Source: Batillaria attramentaria
Taxonomy: Eukaryota > Mollusca > Gastropoda > Batillariidae
Reading direction: 5' to 3'
Length of the DNA: 64,000 nt
NCBI GenBank assembly: GCA_018292915.2
Contig: JACVVK020000015.1
Coordinates: forward strand, 170,001-234,000
In this document: in pieces, positions 1 through 10,079 of the stretch
Position numbering within the stretch: position 1 is the first letter of the stretch
Layout: each line of letters starts with the position of its first letter
Position numbers and translations under genes: made by a program
The notes under the pieces: generated by a model
What the model was told of the DNA's origin: nothing
Databases searched by the model: none
What the model saw: only the letters and a program-made list of their open reading frames with translations

Positions 1-66
1 ACATTAAAGACATGACACAATACACGCACATTAAATACACGTCACATACACGTTACATACACACAC
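1..66 (-). repeat. Fragment of a LINE-tail-like repeat
   Basis: The 'acattaaatacacgtcacatacacgt' type of sequence recurs almost word for word at 37843-37905, where it adjoins a LINE-like 3' tail. It is cut by the window edge on the left and by SINE A on the right. The strand is inferred from the 37.7-kb copy. Confidence 0.45.
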
Positions 67-443
67 ATCGGTCGGTGGTCTAGTGGTTAAGAGACCTGTC
101 ACCAATGCGAGAGGTCAGGGGTTCGAGTCCCACTCGGGGCAAAGAATTTTTCCTTCTCGTATGTGGCACCGTTCATTCGGGCCGATCGTCGGGGGTTCTC
201 TCCGGGTACTCCGGCTTCCTCCCACTCTGCTTTGGAAATGTTCAGCCCACCAAATTTGAAAAATAAATGCAATTCTGAATTCCCAAATTTAAATAGCTGA
301 GCTGACCCTTCGCACCACATGATTGTAATGTGTTTATGTCCGGTGTGTGAGAGAATGTGTGTGATTCACGTGAGCGTGCGTGTTGGGTTCAGTTCGCCGC
401 GCTTTGAGCCGATTCATGAAATTGGGTAAAGCGCCTATATAAT

Positions 444-475
<32 letters not shown>

Positions 476-478
476 CAT
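67..478 (+). mobile_element. SINE A, copy 1 (tRNA-derived, near full length)
   Basis: The tRNA-like head spans about 67-141, with an A-box-like TGGTCTAGTGGTTAAGAG and a B box GGTTCGAGTCCC. It is followed by a family-specific body ('gtatgtggcaccgttcattc', 'ctttggaaatgttcagccc', 'attcacgtgagcgtgcgtg'). The 3' part (ctttgagccgattcatg...gcgcctatataatactc) ends in (ATT)n. The same sequence recurs at 2058-2460, 23640-23983 (minus), 38558-39222, 60035-60290 and 61664-61904 (minus), which establishes a family. Internal pol III promoter function is inferred from the boxes. Confidence 0.85.
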
Positions 479-854
479 CAAGATACATCCTATCAATGAA
501 ATAAAAGAACACGTATGTGCACAAAACTGTCGGTATCGCCGACTATACTCAGAAGAAAGAATCACCCGTGGATCTTGCAACAGTCAGCTGCACCCCTTAA
601 CACACGTGTTGTTTTCTTGTGTTTAGTGTGTTTGACACATATGGTATAATTCAGATCTACAGATAGCAGGGACAATAGCTGTATGTAAATGCTCTACGGC
701 TTAGCGGTGACCCTGAGTGGCTTTGTTCTTGTCTGTCATCACCTTCGGGCTACAAAAACTACTTTACCACAGAGGAACAATTACCTGTAATAGTATGTTT
801 GTTTTGTTAACCCCGTCCCAGGTTTCACACAGACGTTTTAGTTGAAACGAGATG
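479..854. other. No recognisable feature
   Basis: I see no reading frame, RNA gene or repeat that recurs elsewhere in the window. Confidence 0.5.
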
Positions 855-1216
855 TATGGATGGGAAAGATTGTTTAGCTGTTTTTGACAAACAAACAAAC
901 AGCAGCAAGAACAACAAAAACAAGAGAAACAATCGCCCCTCCACCACCACCCACTTCACCCCCCCCCCCTCAAAAAAAAAAGAAAAAAAAGAAAAAAGAA
1001 AAGAAAAGAAAAAAGCAACAGCAACAACAAACGAACCAACTAACCAGCCACCCAAACAAAGAAACAAACAGAAAAAAAAACACTACAACAACAAACAACA
1101 AAAGCCAAACAAACAAACAAACAACAAACCAACAAACCAAACCAACAAACAAACACAAAACAACAACAACAACAAACAACAAAAGATAAACAAACAGCCA
1201 AGCAAACAGCACAAAA
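855..1216 (+). repeat. A/C-rich low-complexity tract, (CAAA)n/(AAC)n
   Basis: The plus strand is nearly devoid of G and T, with poly-C and poly-A runs at 960-1018 and then irregular AAC/AAAC units. The 128-residue open frame through it is Asn/Lys/Gln/Thr low complexity and is not a gene. Confidence 0.85.
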
Positions 1217-1495
1217 GAGATGACTACCACAGCGCAGAATAAAAGTACAGCGTTCAATGTATCCGTTTTAGCTAGGACTGTCGTGTGCAATACGTTGGAC
1301 TTATTCGTTTGAAAATCTTTGCTATGACATATATCCTGCTTAAATTTAGTCGTGCAAACAACAGATTTGACCGGGAAGGAAACACCACCTCAATGAATGC
1401 GAAGCTTGTCTTTTAAAAAGTGTTTGACATAATGTATGCGCGTGTTTTATGTCAATTTTCATGCTGACACGGGTCAAACGACAGAAATGAACGGG

Positions 1496-1580
1496 GCCTC
1501 AAAATGCCAATATATTCCCTATTAGCCTCAGGCATCATAGCCACCCCTAAAACTGTTTCAATCCAGAAACAATTACTGCC
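1496..1580 (+). repeat. Short dispersed repeat, copy 1
   Basis: The segment 'cctcaaaatgccaatatatt...attagcctcaggcatcatag' recurs at 34344-34425 with few changes. The family is unidentified. The flanks (1217-1495 and 1581-1770) show nothing recognisable. Confidence 0.55.
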
Positions 1581-1771
1581 ATCAACAGACCATTCAAAGG
1601 CACGCACCTGACAGCAGTTTAAAGAACTTTGAATGTCTCCTTTCCGCTCAGGCCTCACTGGAGTACAAATCTGCTTTCTGTTTAGGCCAGAGAGCCACTT
1701 CACACAAATCCGCTTGCGTCACTTGTGCCCAACCTTCACTGGCAGCTTGCCTCTTGTTGCAGCCGCCTGTT

Positions 1772-1806
1772 GCGCGGCTCTAAGCCCTAAAAACTCACTC
1801 ACTCAC
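1772..1806 (+). repeat. Isolated 'GCGCGGCTyTAAGCCCTAAA' motif
   Basis: This is a diverged single copy of the 24-bp core that is repeated six times between CT tracts at 53429-53734. Here it is followed by (ACTC)n instead of (CT)n. Confidence 0.6.
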
Positions 1807-1819
1807 CCTGTTGCAGCCG

Positions 1820-1941
1820 CCTGGCATGCACGTTGCCCTACATAACACAAAAATCACGAAAATCACGCTTTTTCGTGACAACTACAAATCACTACAAACT
1901 AGCACACTCGCCAAACAGGGTTCCTCAAATAAACACCAAAC
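1820..1941 (+). repeat. Dispersed repeat D, copy 1
   Basis: The block with 'gttgccctacata', 'aaaatcacgaaaatcacgc' and 'gcacactcgccaa' matches the reverse complement of 63533-63655. It contains a small hairpin around cacgaaa/tttcgtg. The family is unknown. Confidence 0.65.
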
Positions 1942-2057
1942 ATGACCTCACGGTCAATATGTGTCCGTACGCCGCACGTACATGTGGGAAGTACTACAAA
2001 GTAGTCTGCATTTCTCCGTGACCTCATTTCGTGCTGCTGTTGTTACCATAGCGAGCT

Positions 2058-2460
2058 TGGGGCGGTGAGTAGTGCAGAGGTAAGGTCTTCTGCCACCAGT
2101 TCGAGAGGCTGAGGGTTCGAGTTCCACCTGGGGCAAAGGACTTTTCAGCTGAAGTATGTGGCACTGTTCATTTCGGGTACTCAGGCGTCCTTCCCCTTCT
2201 GCTTTGGAAATGAACAGCCCACAAAATTAGGATAAATGCAGTTCTACATTCCGAAACCTAAATAGCTGAGCTGACCACTCGCGCAACGTGATTGTAATGT
2301 GTCCATGTCCGGTGTGTGAGAGAATGCGTGTGATTCACGTGCGTGTGTGTCTTAATTGCGTTCAACTCGCGGCGCTTTGAACCGAACAACTGGGAAAAGC
2401 GCATACATAATCCACATATTATTATCAATATTGCTATTATTATTACTATCATTATTATTA
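2058..2460 (+). mobile_element. SINE A, copy 2 (diverged)
   Basis: It has the same order of landmarks as copy 1: head with GGGTTCGAGTTCC, 'tatgtggcactgttcatttc', 'tctgctttggaaatg', 'gtgattcacgtgcgtg', 'cggcgctttgaaccg', then (ATT)n. Substitutions and small deletions throughout suggest an old insertion. Confidence 0.8.
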
Positions 2461-2625
2461 TGAATCATCATCATCATCATCTTCATTACTTCATCATTAC
2501 TACACCACTACTACATCGTTACTTCATCATTACTACACCAATACTACATCATTACTTCATCATTACTACACCACTACTACATCATTACTACTACATCATT
2601 ACTGCATCATCACATTTACTGCGCC
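2455..2625 (+). repeat. (CAT)n/(ACT)n compound microsatellite
   Basis: Irregular cat/act/tca triplets with a longer-period 'cactactacatc(g/a)ttacttcat' repeat grow out of the SINE A tail. The His/Tyr-rich frame here is an artefact. Confidence 0.8.
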
Positions 2626-2631
2626 GTTCCC

Positions 2632-2785
2632 GTCGCCAACGGGGGGAGCGTTGGACCTCTAATGCTCGGGTCGTGAGTTCGTATCCCGGCTGGAGCCAAA
2701 TATTTGTGCTGGCTTTTCCATCGTTGCCCCGTCCTTGATATCACCCGTATGTGGTGGAAAAAGACATTAAACCCCCAAACACCGA
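2632..2785 (+). mobile_element. SINE B, copy 1 (5' end degraded)
   Basis: It has tRNA-like 'agcgttggac...aatgctcgggtcgtgagttcg', then the family body 'ccaaatatttgtgctggctt', 'gccccgtccttgatatcacc' and 'gtatgtggtggaaaaaga'. The family has about nine further copies in this window. Confidence 0.8.
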
Positions 2786-2996
2786 CCCCATCCACCAGTC
2801 GCCAGCGGAGCCCGATCTACGTTGGCTAAACCTGTGTTAAAGCCATGAATATTAATGACCCCAATCATATTGCACGCAAAGTGTATAAAAAAATCAAAGG
2901 TCTTCCTTTTGTCCTCTTTCTACCAGTGACAGATGTTACAGTGGCTATATTAAAGCAAGCCATATTTCTTTTGTAATTTTGTTCCGCCGGCAGCAC

Positions 2997-3169
2997 GGGT
3001 AGCCGGGATAGCCGAATGGTAGAGCGTTGGGCTCTCAATGCTCGGGTTGTGAGTTCGAATCCCGGCTGGGGCCAAATAATTGTGCTGGCCTTTTTCTCAG
3101 TGCCCCGTGTTTGATATCACCCTTATGTGGTGGAAAAGGACACCCATCCATCCACCCACTCACCCACCC
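2997..3169 (+). mobile_element. SINE B, copy 2 (full length with TSD)
   Basis: The tRNA-like head (A box TAGCCGAATGGTAGAG, B box GAGTTCGAATCCC) resembles a tRNA-Leu/Ser-type gene. The SINE B body follows. It is flanked by GCCGGCAGCAC (2986-2996) and GCCGGCAACAC (3170-3180), an 11-bp near-perfect target-site duplication that marks it as a discrete retroposon. Confidence 0.85.
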
Positions 3170-3308
3170 GCCGGCAACACTCTAACAAGGTCAAGCGAAA
3201 TGACAAATCTCTATAGAGAAACAACTTAAAGTAACGTGCGATACTCATGCGCGGCACGAACTGAGTTTAAGATGGTCCTACAGAAAACGCCGCACAAGCG
3301 GGTGACAA

Positions 3309-3913
3309 GCTTAAAGATCTAAGCTCACAACAAAAAGCTTTCCGAAGTGTGAAAAATTTTTAGAGTCAACTCTGTCACAATTGCAAAGTTCACACAGTGC
3401 CCAGAAACCGCGACAAAACCGTGCCGAAAAACTGCCCCCACTTCCTGTCGGGGTCCGCCCACGCTACTGTGCACATCACCGTGCAGTGGTTATCCGTCCG
3501 TGCATCACAGCAGCCGTGGCCGAGTCTGTACTGTCTGCAGTGATCCCCATGCAAGTCGTGTCACTTTTGAATTTGGTCAGTGTCGCTCGTATGCGAGGTG
3601 GAATGTTTACGCAAGAAACAAACCTGCTTTCAAACACGTGTACTTACCGCTAGTAGCATAGCTTGCGCCATGTTCGACATCGCTCAGTCGTCTAAACTGA
3701 CGTATCGGTGATGTGGTCAGATAATGAGCCGGGTTGCATGGGAATGTGCACAGTAACGTGGAAGAAGCCCGACAGAAAGTGGGGGCAGTTTTTCGGCACG
3801 GTTTTGTCGCTGTTTCTGGACATTGTGTCAACTCTGCAACTGTGACAGAGTTGACTGTGCTTGCTTGTATTTTTTTCACACTTCGGAAAGTTTTTGTTGG
3901 GAGCTTAGACCTG
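3309..3913. mobile_element. Foldback/MITE-like element with ~175-bp inverted arms
   Basis: The left arm (about 3309-3485) and the reverse complement of the right arm (about 3733-3913) share long blocks such as 'gcgacaaaaccgtgccgaaa', 'aaactgcccccactt' and 'ctttccgaagtgtgaaaa'. The middle is unique and no transposase frame is visible. 'TAAGATGGTCC' occurs just outside both ends (3267 and 3915), but the spacing does not make a clean target-site duplication. Confidence 0.7.
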
Positions 3914-3966
3914 TAAGATGGTCCCTAAGCACGCACGCATGATTATCGCAATTGTTGAGGACAACA

Positions 3967-4022
3967 GATCTGTAGGATTTGTGGCTTTGCAGACTTGTGT
4001 TACTTTTCTAACGTGCGGGGTG
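3967..4022 (+). repeat. Direct repeat, left of MITE E1
   Basis: The segment from 'gatctgtagga' through 'gttacttttctaacgtgcgg' is repeated at 4307-4358, on the other side of the MITE. It is too long to be a target-site duplication. Confidence 0.7.
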
Positions 4023-4307
4023 CAGGGCCCGTATGTAGAACTCGATGTTAATTTAACCCACGGCTGCGGGCCTAATCCAGACTAGGACAAAAGAAACCCC
4101 AAACAAAATTAAATAAAAAAGAAAGCGAAGAAAGAAAGAAAGACAAAAATCCTTCTATAACGGCATAGGCACCTTGCTGGAATGGATCCGCTTCCTGATT
4201 TAAAACAAAAACCAACAGAAAATGTAACCCTAGATCTAGTTTAGTTCGAGGTTAGACTCTAACCCAGGGCTGCACTCCCTAACCCCGACTTTTACATGCG
4301 GGCCCTG
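4023..4307 (+). mobile_element. MITE E, copy 1 (~285 bp)
   Basis: The terminal inverted repeats are CAGGGCCCGTATGTAGAACT at the left and the complement of 'ttttacatgcgggccctg' at the right. The interior holds 'ttaatttaacccacggctgc', 'ccttctataacggcatag' and 'ctagtttagttcgaggttag'. Other copies are 26213-26491 (same strand), 40037-40317 (opposite strand) and a fragment at 31193-31238. It is non-coding, and the superfamily is undetermined. Confidence 0.75.
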
Positions 4308-4358
4308 ATCTTTAGGCTTTGCGTGCAGACTTGCGTTACTTTTCTAACGTGCGGGGTG
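4307..4358 (+). repeat. Direct repeat, right of MITE E1
   Basis: Partner of 3967-4022, sharing 'gttacttttctaacgtgcgg' and the surrounding sequence with minor indels. Confidence 0.7.
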
Positions 4359-5061
4359 AAGGTGTCAAGGCGACTGGTCAATAAAGACTCGTTCACTCCA
4401 GTGTCAAGGACGCTGGACACTTCACTCCACAAACGATTCAAAATCCTTGGTTAACTCCTCGGCTGACACGCACGGCGTTTATTGAAGATGGTTCAACAAA
4501 AACGCTGTACAGACACATAATAAGAATACGAATTTCCTGGCACGCGCGAAATTGAAGACACTGATCTCCAGACTTGCCATAAAAAAAACCCAAGATTTGC
4601 GTGCACAACAGACACAGTCAACTCGTACGAACTTTTGAGTTAAGCCATGTCTACCTCAACTATACATACAAGAACATGTAAGCCATGTCTCCCTCAACTA
4701 CAAAACAAGATGGCCACCAGCCCAATATGTTGTTTCCATTCAATGACCTGCTGCAGTCACAGTCGTAGTCGTTGTGTCATGTATGCAGCCCGCGCGCACA
4801 CGCCGGAACGCAAGCTCTCTGACATCAAGCATGCTGACATAAAGAAAGTACTGAAAACCCTTATCGTGCCTCTATGCACTTGCAAAAACCCAAACACATG
4901 AGGTCGTGTGAGCTCGCCTAGCTGGTTGACGTCACAACTTGTTGGCGTATGCGAGGTTCTACATGGGTGAATGAATTCTTGTAATAAAGTCGTTCCCCTT
5001 TGACAGAGTTACTTCCCGCAGACCTGACTGACAGACGATTGCTTACTGGTATCGGAGAAGA
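4359..5061. other. No recognisable feature
   Basis: A short local duplication ('aagccatgtctacctcaact' at 4642 and again at 4679) is the only structure noticed. The 84-residue frame at 4647-4901 has no recognised domain. Confidence 0.5.
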
Positions 5062-5064
5062 GAC

Positions 5065-5158
5065 CCTCTCTCTCTCTCTCTCGCCTTAGACGCGCGCTTG
5101 CGCGCGCACGCACGCACCCCCCCTCCCCCTACACACACACACACACACACACACACAT
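5065..5158. repeat. Compound CT / alternating GC / CA tract
   Basis: (CT)n is followed by alternating purine-pyrimidine 'cgcgcgcttgcgcgcgcacg' and then (CA)n. The middle part has Z-DNA-forming composition. Confidence 0.8.
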
Positions 5159-5900
5159 TATGCAAAGACCTTGGAATCAGAAAGACGCGTCACTCCTGCC
5201 CTCGTAAGATTAGACTCCAGAGTGCAGTCCCTTTTCGGCGGGGCGTGAAAATGTGACTGCTTACACCCAGCGCCATTTTTAAAAATGGCGAATTTTTTTT
5301 TTTAGAAAAGCAGAGACTTGTGTGTCATATGATTCGATTTGAAACGAAGTCTTGAATATCCGACCACTTTTCGTTTGGGCAAAATCTTTGCCAGCGGACA
5401 ATTATTGTTGCGCTTTGATGGCACTGTTTACGTGGTAGACTGATCCAACAGGATGTGAGGTAAACGGCAAGGGGGTTGCACTCTGACAGGCAAGGGTGTT
5501 GCACTCTACAGGCAAGTATTATTGCACGGTGCAGACGATCACGTACCTGCCTTGTGGTGGAATAAGAGACGATTACAAAAGCATACACACCCGTGCTCTA
5601 GGACTGAATGTAATAATAGATCTGTCCATTCAGACAGAGACAGGTTATGTATGTCTCTGATTCAGAAACACGCCTACTTTCACTCTGAAGACAGCCTGCT
5701 AATCACTTGCGCCACTGAGGATCCCTCTGGGTTCAAAGCTGGTCAAGGATGACATAGTGCGCGACCTTGTGTTTGAGAGCACCGAGACAATTTAGGCCCG
5801 TCACGGTAGCGCAGTGAGCGCCATTTCCCCACTGTGCACAGAGGTACTTTCCACTGAAAGACTCTGTGCTCCAGAGAGTGTCGTAAGAGAGACATATAGC

Positions 5901-6284
5901 GGGACAACGCGAAGAGTTGTCTGCCCGCATTAGCGCGCATCCTAGATCTGGCCCCTATAGTGACAGCATGGCGGAAAGTGGAAAGCGATCACAAAAGCAT
6001 GCAATTGTGTTCTGCGCCGAATTGTTCAAATAACAGACAAATATAAACGGGGAAATACTTCTTTTGGTATTCCTGTTGAAAAACAAACATTTTTTTTTCG
6101 CTTTCTTGTCCAAAAAAAGAAAAGAAAAAAAAAAAAAGACCCTCAAGTGGTACGTGTGCATGCAGTGTAAACTAACAGTAAACACACGCGGCTGACGCAG
6201 ATACAGCGTATTTTTTTTCCCTGACAACTTTACAAATCACGGTGACTTAAATTGTGCTAGCGTCTACCTGCATCTAAATTCAGA

Positions 6285-6316
<32 letters not shown>

Positions 6317-6780
6317 AACAAAATCATCCGGCTGAACTTCGTTCTAACCATTGTAAAACCATATCACAACATAGAATCTGCTGGATCGTCGGTCGCAGAT
6401 ATGATTAATGCTGAGTTAGCAGGAAGTATTCAGCGGATGCGTCCATCTTTGGATCTCTCGCACATTCGATCTTTCTGTGTTCCGTACTAGTTTTACTTGA
6501 ACACATCGAACGAAATGCACTGCGTAGCCTACGTACAGCAGTGAAAGCCAAACTAGATCTTTCTTTCGTCCTCCGGAACTTTGAGAGTACTTATGTTTTC
6601 CATAGGCCTAAAACACATGCGAAATATATGGGGGGAGACCACCTGGCAGTCGCTGACATCTTCGTTTTTGTTTATTTTCTTAAAATGTTTTACGGCGGCT
6701 AGTGTAGGGTTGGGTCAAACAACTGCGTAGATCTGCGGGATGCGCGCTAATGCGCGCAGACAACTCTTACGCGTTGTCCC
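5901..6780. repeat. Inverted repeat pair with ~42-bp arms, ~800-bp spacer
   Basis: 5901-5942 and the reverse complement of 6738-6780 share 'gggacaacgcg', 'aagagttgtctgc' and 'gcattagcgcgcatcc' with two or three differences. The spacer holds a poly-T/poly-A area, a (CA)n tract (6280-6313) and no coding evidence. It could be a decayed TIR element, but no target-site duplication was found. Confidence 0.55.
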
Positions 6781-6784
6781 TCAA

Positions 6785-7527
6785 AGGGAGGTAAGTGAAC
6801 TATCTTTATGTTTCCAAGATCTTTGCATTATGCTTCTGAGTGTGAGTCAGTGGCAAAAACGAAACCCACTGAAATTCCCGCTTTCCACATGTCAAGTTGT
6901 AGAGACTCTTGCGAAAAGATACTGCATTTCGATGCAAAATAATTTCTAGACCATCCCAGAACATGCTGGTGCAGTAACGTCAGTAGATTACGTCACCTTG
7001 GAGAGATTTCGAGCCTTCCAGTAAGTTGAGGAATGTTCTAGATCTGACGTAAGCAGCCCCCCTGCACAGCGTTCTGGATTCTTCTTCTTTCATGAATTTG
7101 TTCTCCGCGCATATTCTGTTCATAAAGTATTGGAGTTGTAGTCTGTTGTATCCCGTATCATCTCTGCGAGTGCACGATGATGGCGACATAGCATAAGTAA
7201 AATACAACACCACGTCTCCAAACAGAGGAATTCCGAAAGAAAGTGGCGAGACACCCCCAAGAAAAAACAGCATCACGTCAATCAAACATGACGCACTTAC
7301 TTTACGTCAGTGCGCGTGCGTCTCTTCTTCGATGTTTGTGAGGCGTGTGGCTTGCAGAGGAAATGTGCTGTGAGTACAAATTTTCGAGTCAACTGACGAT
7401 AACGGCTGCAGTGAATTTTTCTAATTTTTTTTGTATATTTTTTTATGGCACCCCAGGCTCATTATCTATGTATAGTAGGAGCGATTTTGAGATCTAAAGT
7501 GTGTTCACCAGCACTTTCATCAGGTAC
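6785..7527. other. No recognisable feature
   Basis: No repeat, RNA or protein similarity was recognised on either strand. The 101-residue minus-strand frame near 6980-7285 has no known motif. Confidence 0.45.
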
Positions 7528-8385
7528 GGCTTACGCCAAAAGTATAAAAGCGACAACCTCCAAACTTCACGTAGTTGAGAGTCCGTATTCATGCTATCTA
7601 TGTCCAAAAAATGGAGTGGTTTAGGTAAATATTACGCCTTTAAACGCCAGAAAGCCACTTATTCTGAAAAGGGCGATAACTCGCAAATCATGTGTGCAAT
7701 TGTACCTGGATCGGGCCTTCTATTCAACAATCTTGATTCATTTAGAAACCCCAAATTTGAAATCGATCGGTTCAGTATTTTCGGAGAAATAGGCATCTGA
7801 ACTGGGTTCACATGCAATGTCAACTCAGGCTCGGTTTACATGAAAACTATAAGAGCGACCATTTTCTAGTAGTGAGTCAATTCAGAGTCCGTATTCAAGC
7901 TATCTACTGCCAAAAAATTGAGTGATTTAAATAAATATTACGCCTGTACACGAAAGACAACCAACTTGTCTCAAAAGGGCGATAACTCCCAAATCACTTA
8001 AGCAATCATCACACGCTTGAATCGTCTAATGTAACATTTTGATAAATTTGGATACCCCAAATTTGAAGCCATTCGGTTGAGTATTTTCGAAGAAACGGGC
8101 CTGGACACAATTCACACACGCACACACGCACACACGCACACACACACGCACACACATCCGCACAGACGGCACTCAGTGAGGAGAAGAAGCGCGTTCGGAA
8201 CAGCATACATGCCAGCATCGATGACGCAGGTTTTCTTACGTCATTGTCAGAGTTACACTTGCATAATCGTCTCTGCGGGAGATCGGCAGTGACGTGCGTT
8301 TGTACCACAGATGCTTGCCTATGAACGTGGAAATTTTAGCCCGTCCTATTATGTTGTTTCCATTACTATGGAAACAACATAAAAA
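7528..8385 (+). mobile_element. Dispersed element F, copy 1 (~858 bp)
   Basis: Nearly the whole block is repeated at 22012-22867, including the position of an internal (CA)n tract. It contains an internal ~305-bp tandem duplication: 'gagtccgtattca...aaaagggcgataactc' occurs at 7580 and again at 7886. It ends with a hairpin at 8351-8380 (13-bp arms, loop TACT) followed by a short A-run. No coding capacity is seen. The terminal hairpin resembles Helitron ends, but the expected CTRR end is absent. Confidence 0.7.
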
Positions 8386-8730
8386 GGGATAAATAGGATA
8401 GGTATTGGGTGGCGCTGCACCGCGGCGACGCGCGTACCCCGCGGGAAGCAGCCCGAATTTCCCGAAAAGGACAATAAAGCAGTACCCCCCAAAAAAACCC
8501 CAAACAATCCTACACCCAACAGCCATATATTTTTCTTTTTATAAAACTAATTGCCCATGTTAATGTTAATTCTTTAGCTGTGATTTATTAAGTGATTATT
8601 AACTTTTTTATTTGCCCATGATTAATTTTTTTTCTTATGTCGAAGCCACACATCATGATGAAATGCCTCATCCGTGAGGACAATTAAGTATTTTAAACTG
8701 AATTGAATTGAAATGAATTAATAATAATTT
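8386..8730. other. AT-rich; possible retrotransposon 3' tail at 8672-8722
   Basis: 'gaggacaattaagtattttaa...actgaattgaattgaa' resembles the tail at 62893-62932, so it may be the end of a LINE or SINE. Otherwise nothing is recognised. Confidence 0.4.
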
Positions 8731-9085
8731 CCTAGAACAATGATAATAATAATGATAAGAAGAAGAAGAATAAAAAGAAGAAGAAGAAGAAGAATGATAA
8801 CAATGACAATGAAGATGATGACAATGACGATGATAATAATAATAATAATAATAATAAAAATAAAAATAAGAATAATGATGACAATGATAATGAAGATGAT
8901 GACAATGACGACGATGATGATGATAATAACAATAATAATGATCATGGTAATAATAATAAAAAGAAGAAAAAGAAGAAGAAGAATGATTATAATGACAACA
9001 CAGATGATGACAATGATGATGGTGATGACGATGATGTTGACGATGATAACGACGATGATGATAACAATAATGATAATAATAAATC
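8731..9085 (+). repeat. Compound (AAT)n/(AAG)n/(GAT)n purine-rich microsatellite
   Basis: About 350 bp of irregular aat/aag/gat/gac triplets. Partly duplicated blocks ('aatgacaatgaagatgatgac') suggest slippage at a higher order. Met/Ile-only frames on both strands are artefacts. Confidence 0.9.
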
Positions 9086-9164
9086 CAAGACTGTCTTTAA
9101 GTCGTTTTATGAAACCATCACGGCACAAAAACACACGATCCTCCAACAGTCGGGAGAAGCAGGG

Positions 9165-9665
9165 ACAGTCGAGCGGTTGTGCGTTATACTTTCGATACTC
9201 AATGTCGTGAGTTCGAATCCTGGCCAGAAGCCAAACATTTGTGCTGGACGCAATATCCTCCACTATTCAATAAATAGATTTCCTTTCTCTCATTCCTATA
9301 CTCGGTCTATCTCTCCCCTTTTCTTATCTGCCTCTACTCTCTCTTGTTCTATGTATATGTATGTGTCTCTTTCCCTTAATTTACACAGCTTTGGATGGTA
9401 CACCTGTTATTGTGTACGAGTTTCTTCTTTCTTTTATTTGTTTACTTGTGTCTTTATAATTATTATATGTTGTATTGTAATGTGCAGTGTAATACGTGTA
9501 TTGTATTGTGTATGCTTGTAAAAAAAAAGATACGCCAAAACAACCTTAAAAATGTCTTTATCGACTAAAAAACAAACAAAACGTATTTGTGTGCTGGCTT
9601 TTCCTTCTTGCCCAGTCCTGGATTTCACGCGTATGTGGTGGAGAAGGACGATAAAAAAAAAAACA
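9165..9665 (+). mobile_element. SINE B, copy 3, interrupted
   Basis: The head and 'ccaaacatttgtgctgg' stop at 9247. The body resumes at about 9583 with 'atttgtgtgctggcttttcc', 'cccagtcctggatttcac' and 'gtatgtggtggagaagga'. The inserted ~335 bp (9248-9582) is TC/TG-rich, ends in an A-rich stretch and is bounded by an imperfect ATTTGTG..CTGG repeat, as expected for a nested retroposed insertion of unknown family. Confidence 0.65.
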
Positions 9666-9879
9666 AAAAAACAAAACAAACTCTAAACACCCACCCATCC
9701 ACGATCCTACCACACAGTCTACAATCTCTGGCTTCATGTATTTTTTATTAGATCAAAACAAGGCAAGTGGTGGCGTTTGTAAAATACTAATATGAGAAGC
9801 ATGGAGAAGATTCCTGGATGAAGCAATGTTCACAGGCATTTAAAAAAAATCTTATAGAGCTCAAGAAAAACACTGAAGG

Positions 9880-10050
9880 ACACTCGTAGTTATTCTCAAA
9901 ACAAAACAAAAAGCGCGAAATACAGCCGCAAAACAAAGTACAAAAACAAATAACAATTCTATGAATTGATGTACAATTCATTAAATTTATTACAATTATT
10001 TAAACATACACACACGCACACACGCACGCACGCACACACACACACACACA
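9880..10050 (+). repeat. A-rich dispersed repeat followed by (CA)n
   Basis: The pattern 'acaaataacaattct(a/g)tgaattgatgt' recurs at 19740-19772 and, more diverged, at 19990-20030. The (CA)n tract runs from about 10006 to 10050. Confidence 0.55.
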
Positions 10051-10079
10051 TACTTGTTTAACCTACATGACGAGGACGT

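Noticed and set aside
67..141. A functional tRNA gene at the head of SINE A, and similar heads in SINE B and SINE C
   Set aside because: A and B boxes are present, but acceptor-stem pairing is poor and each is fused to a repeated SINE body, so these are tRNA-derived retroposons rather than tRNA genes.
8351..8380. Helitron 3' end
   Set aside because: The hairpin is right in size, but the required CTRR terminus does not follow; A-runs differ between the two copies.
8718..9263. 181-residue Ile/Val-rich frame and its plus-strand Met-rich counterpart
   Set aside because: Translation of AAT/GAT/AAG triplet repeats running into a SINE B head; not a membrane protein.
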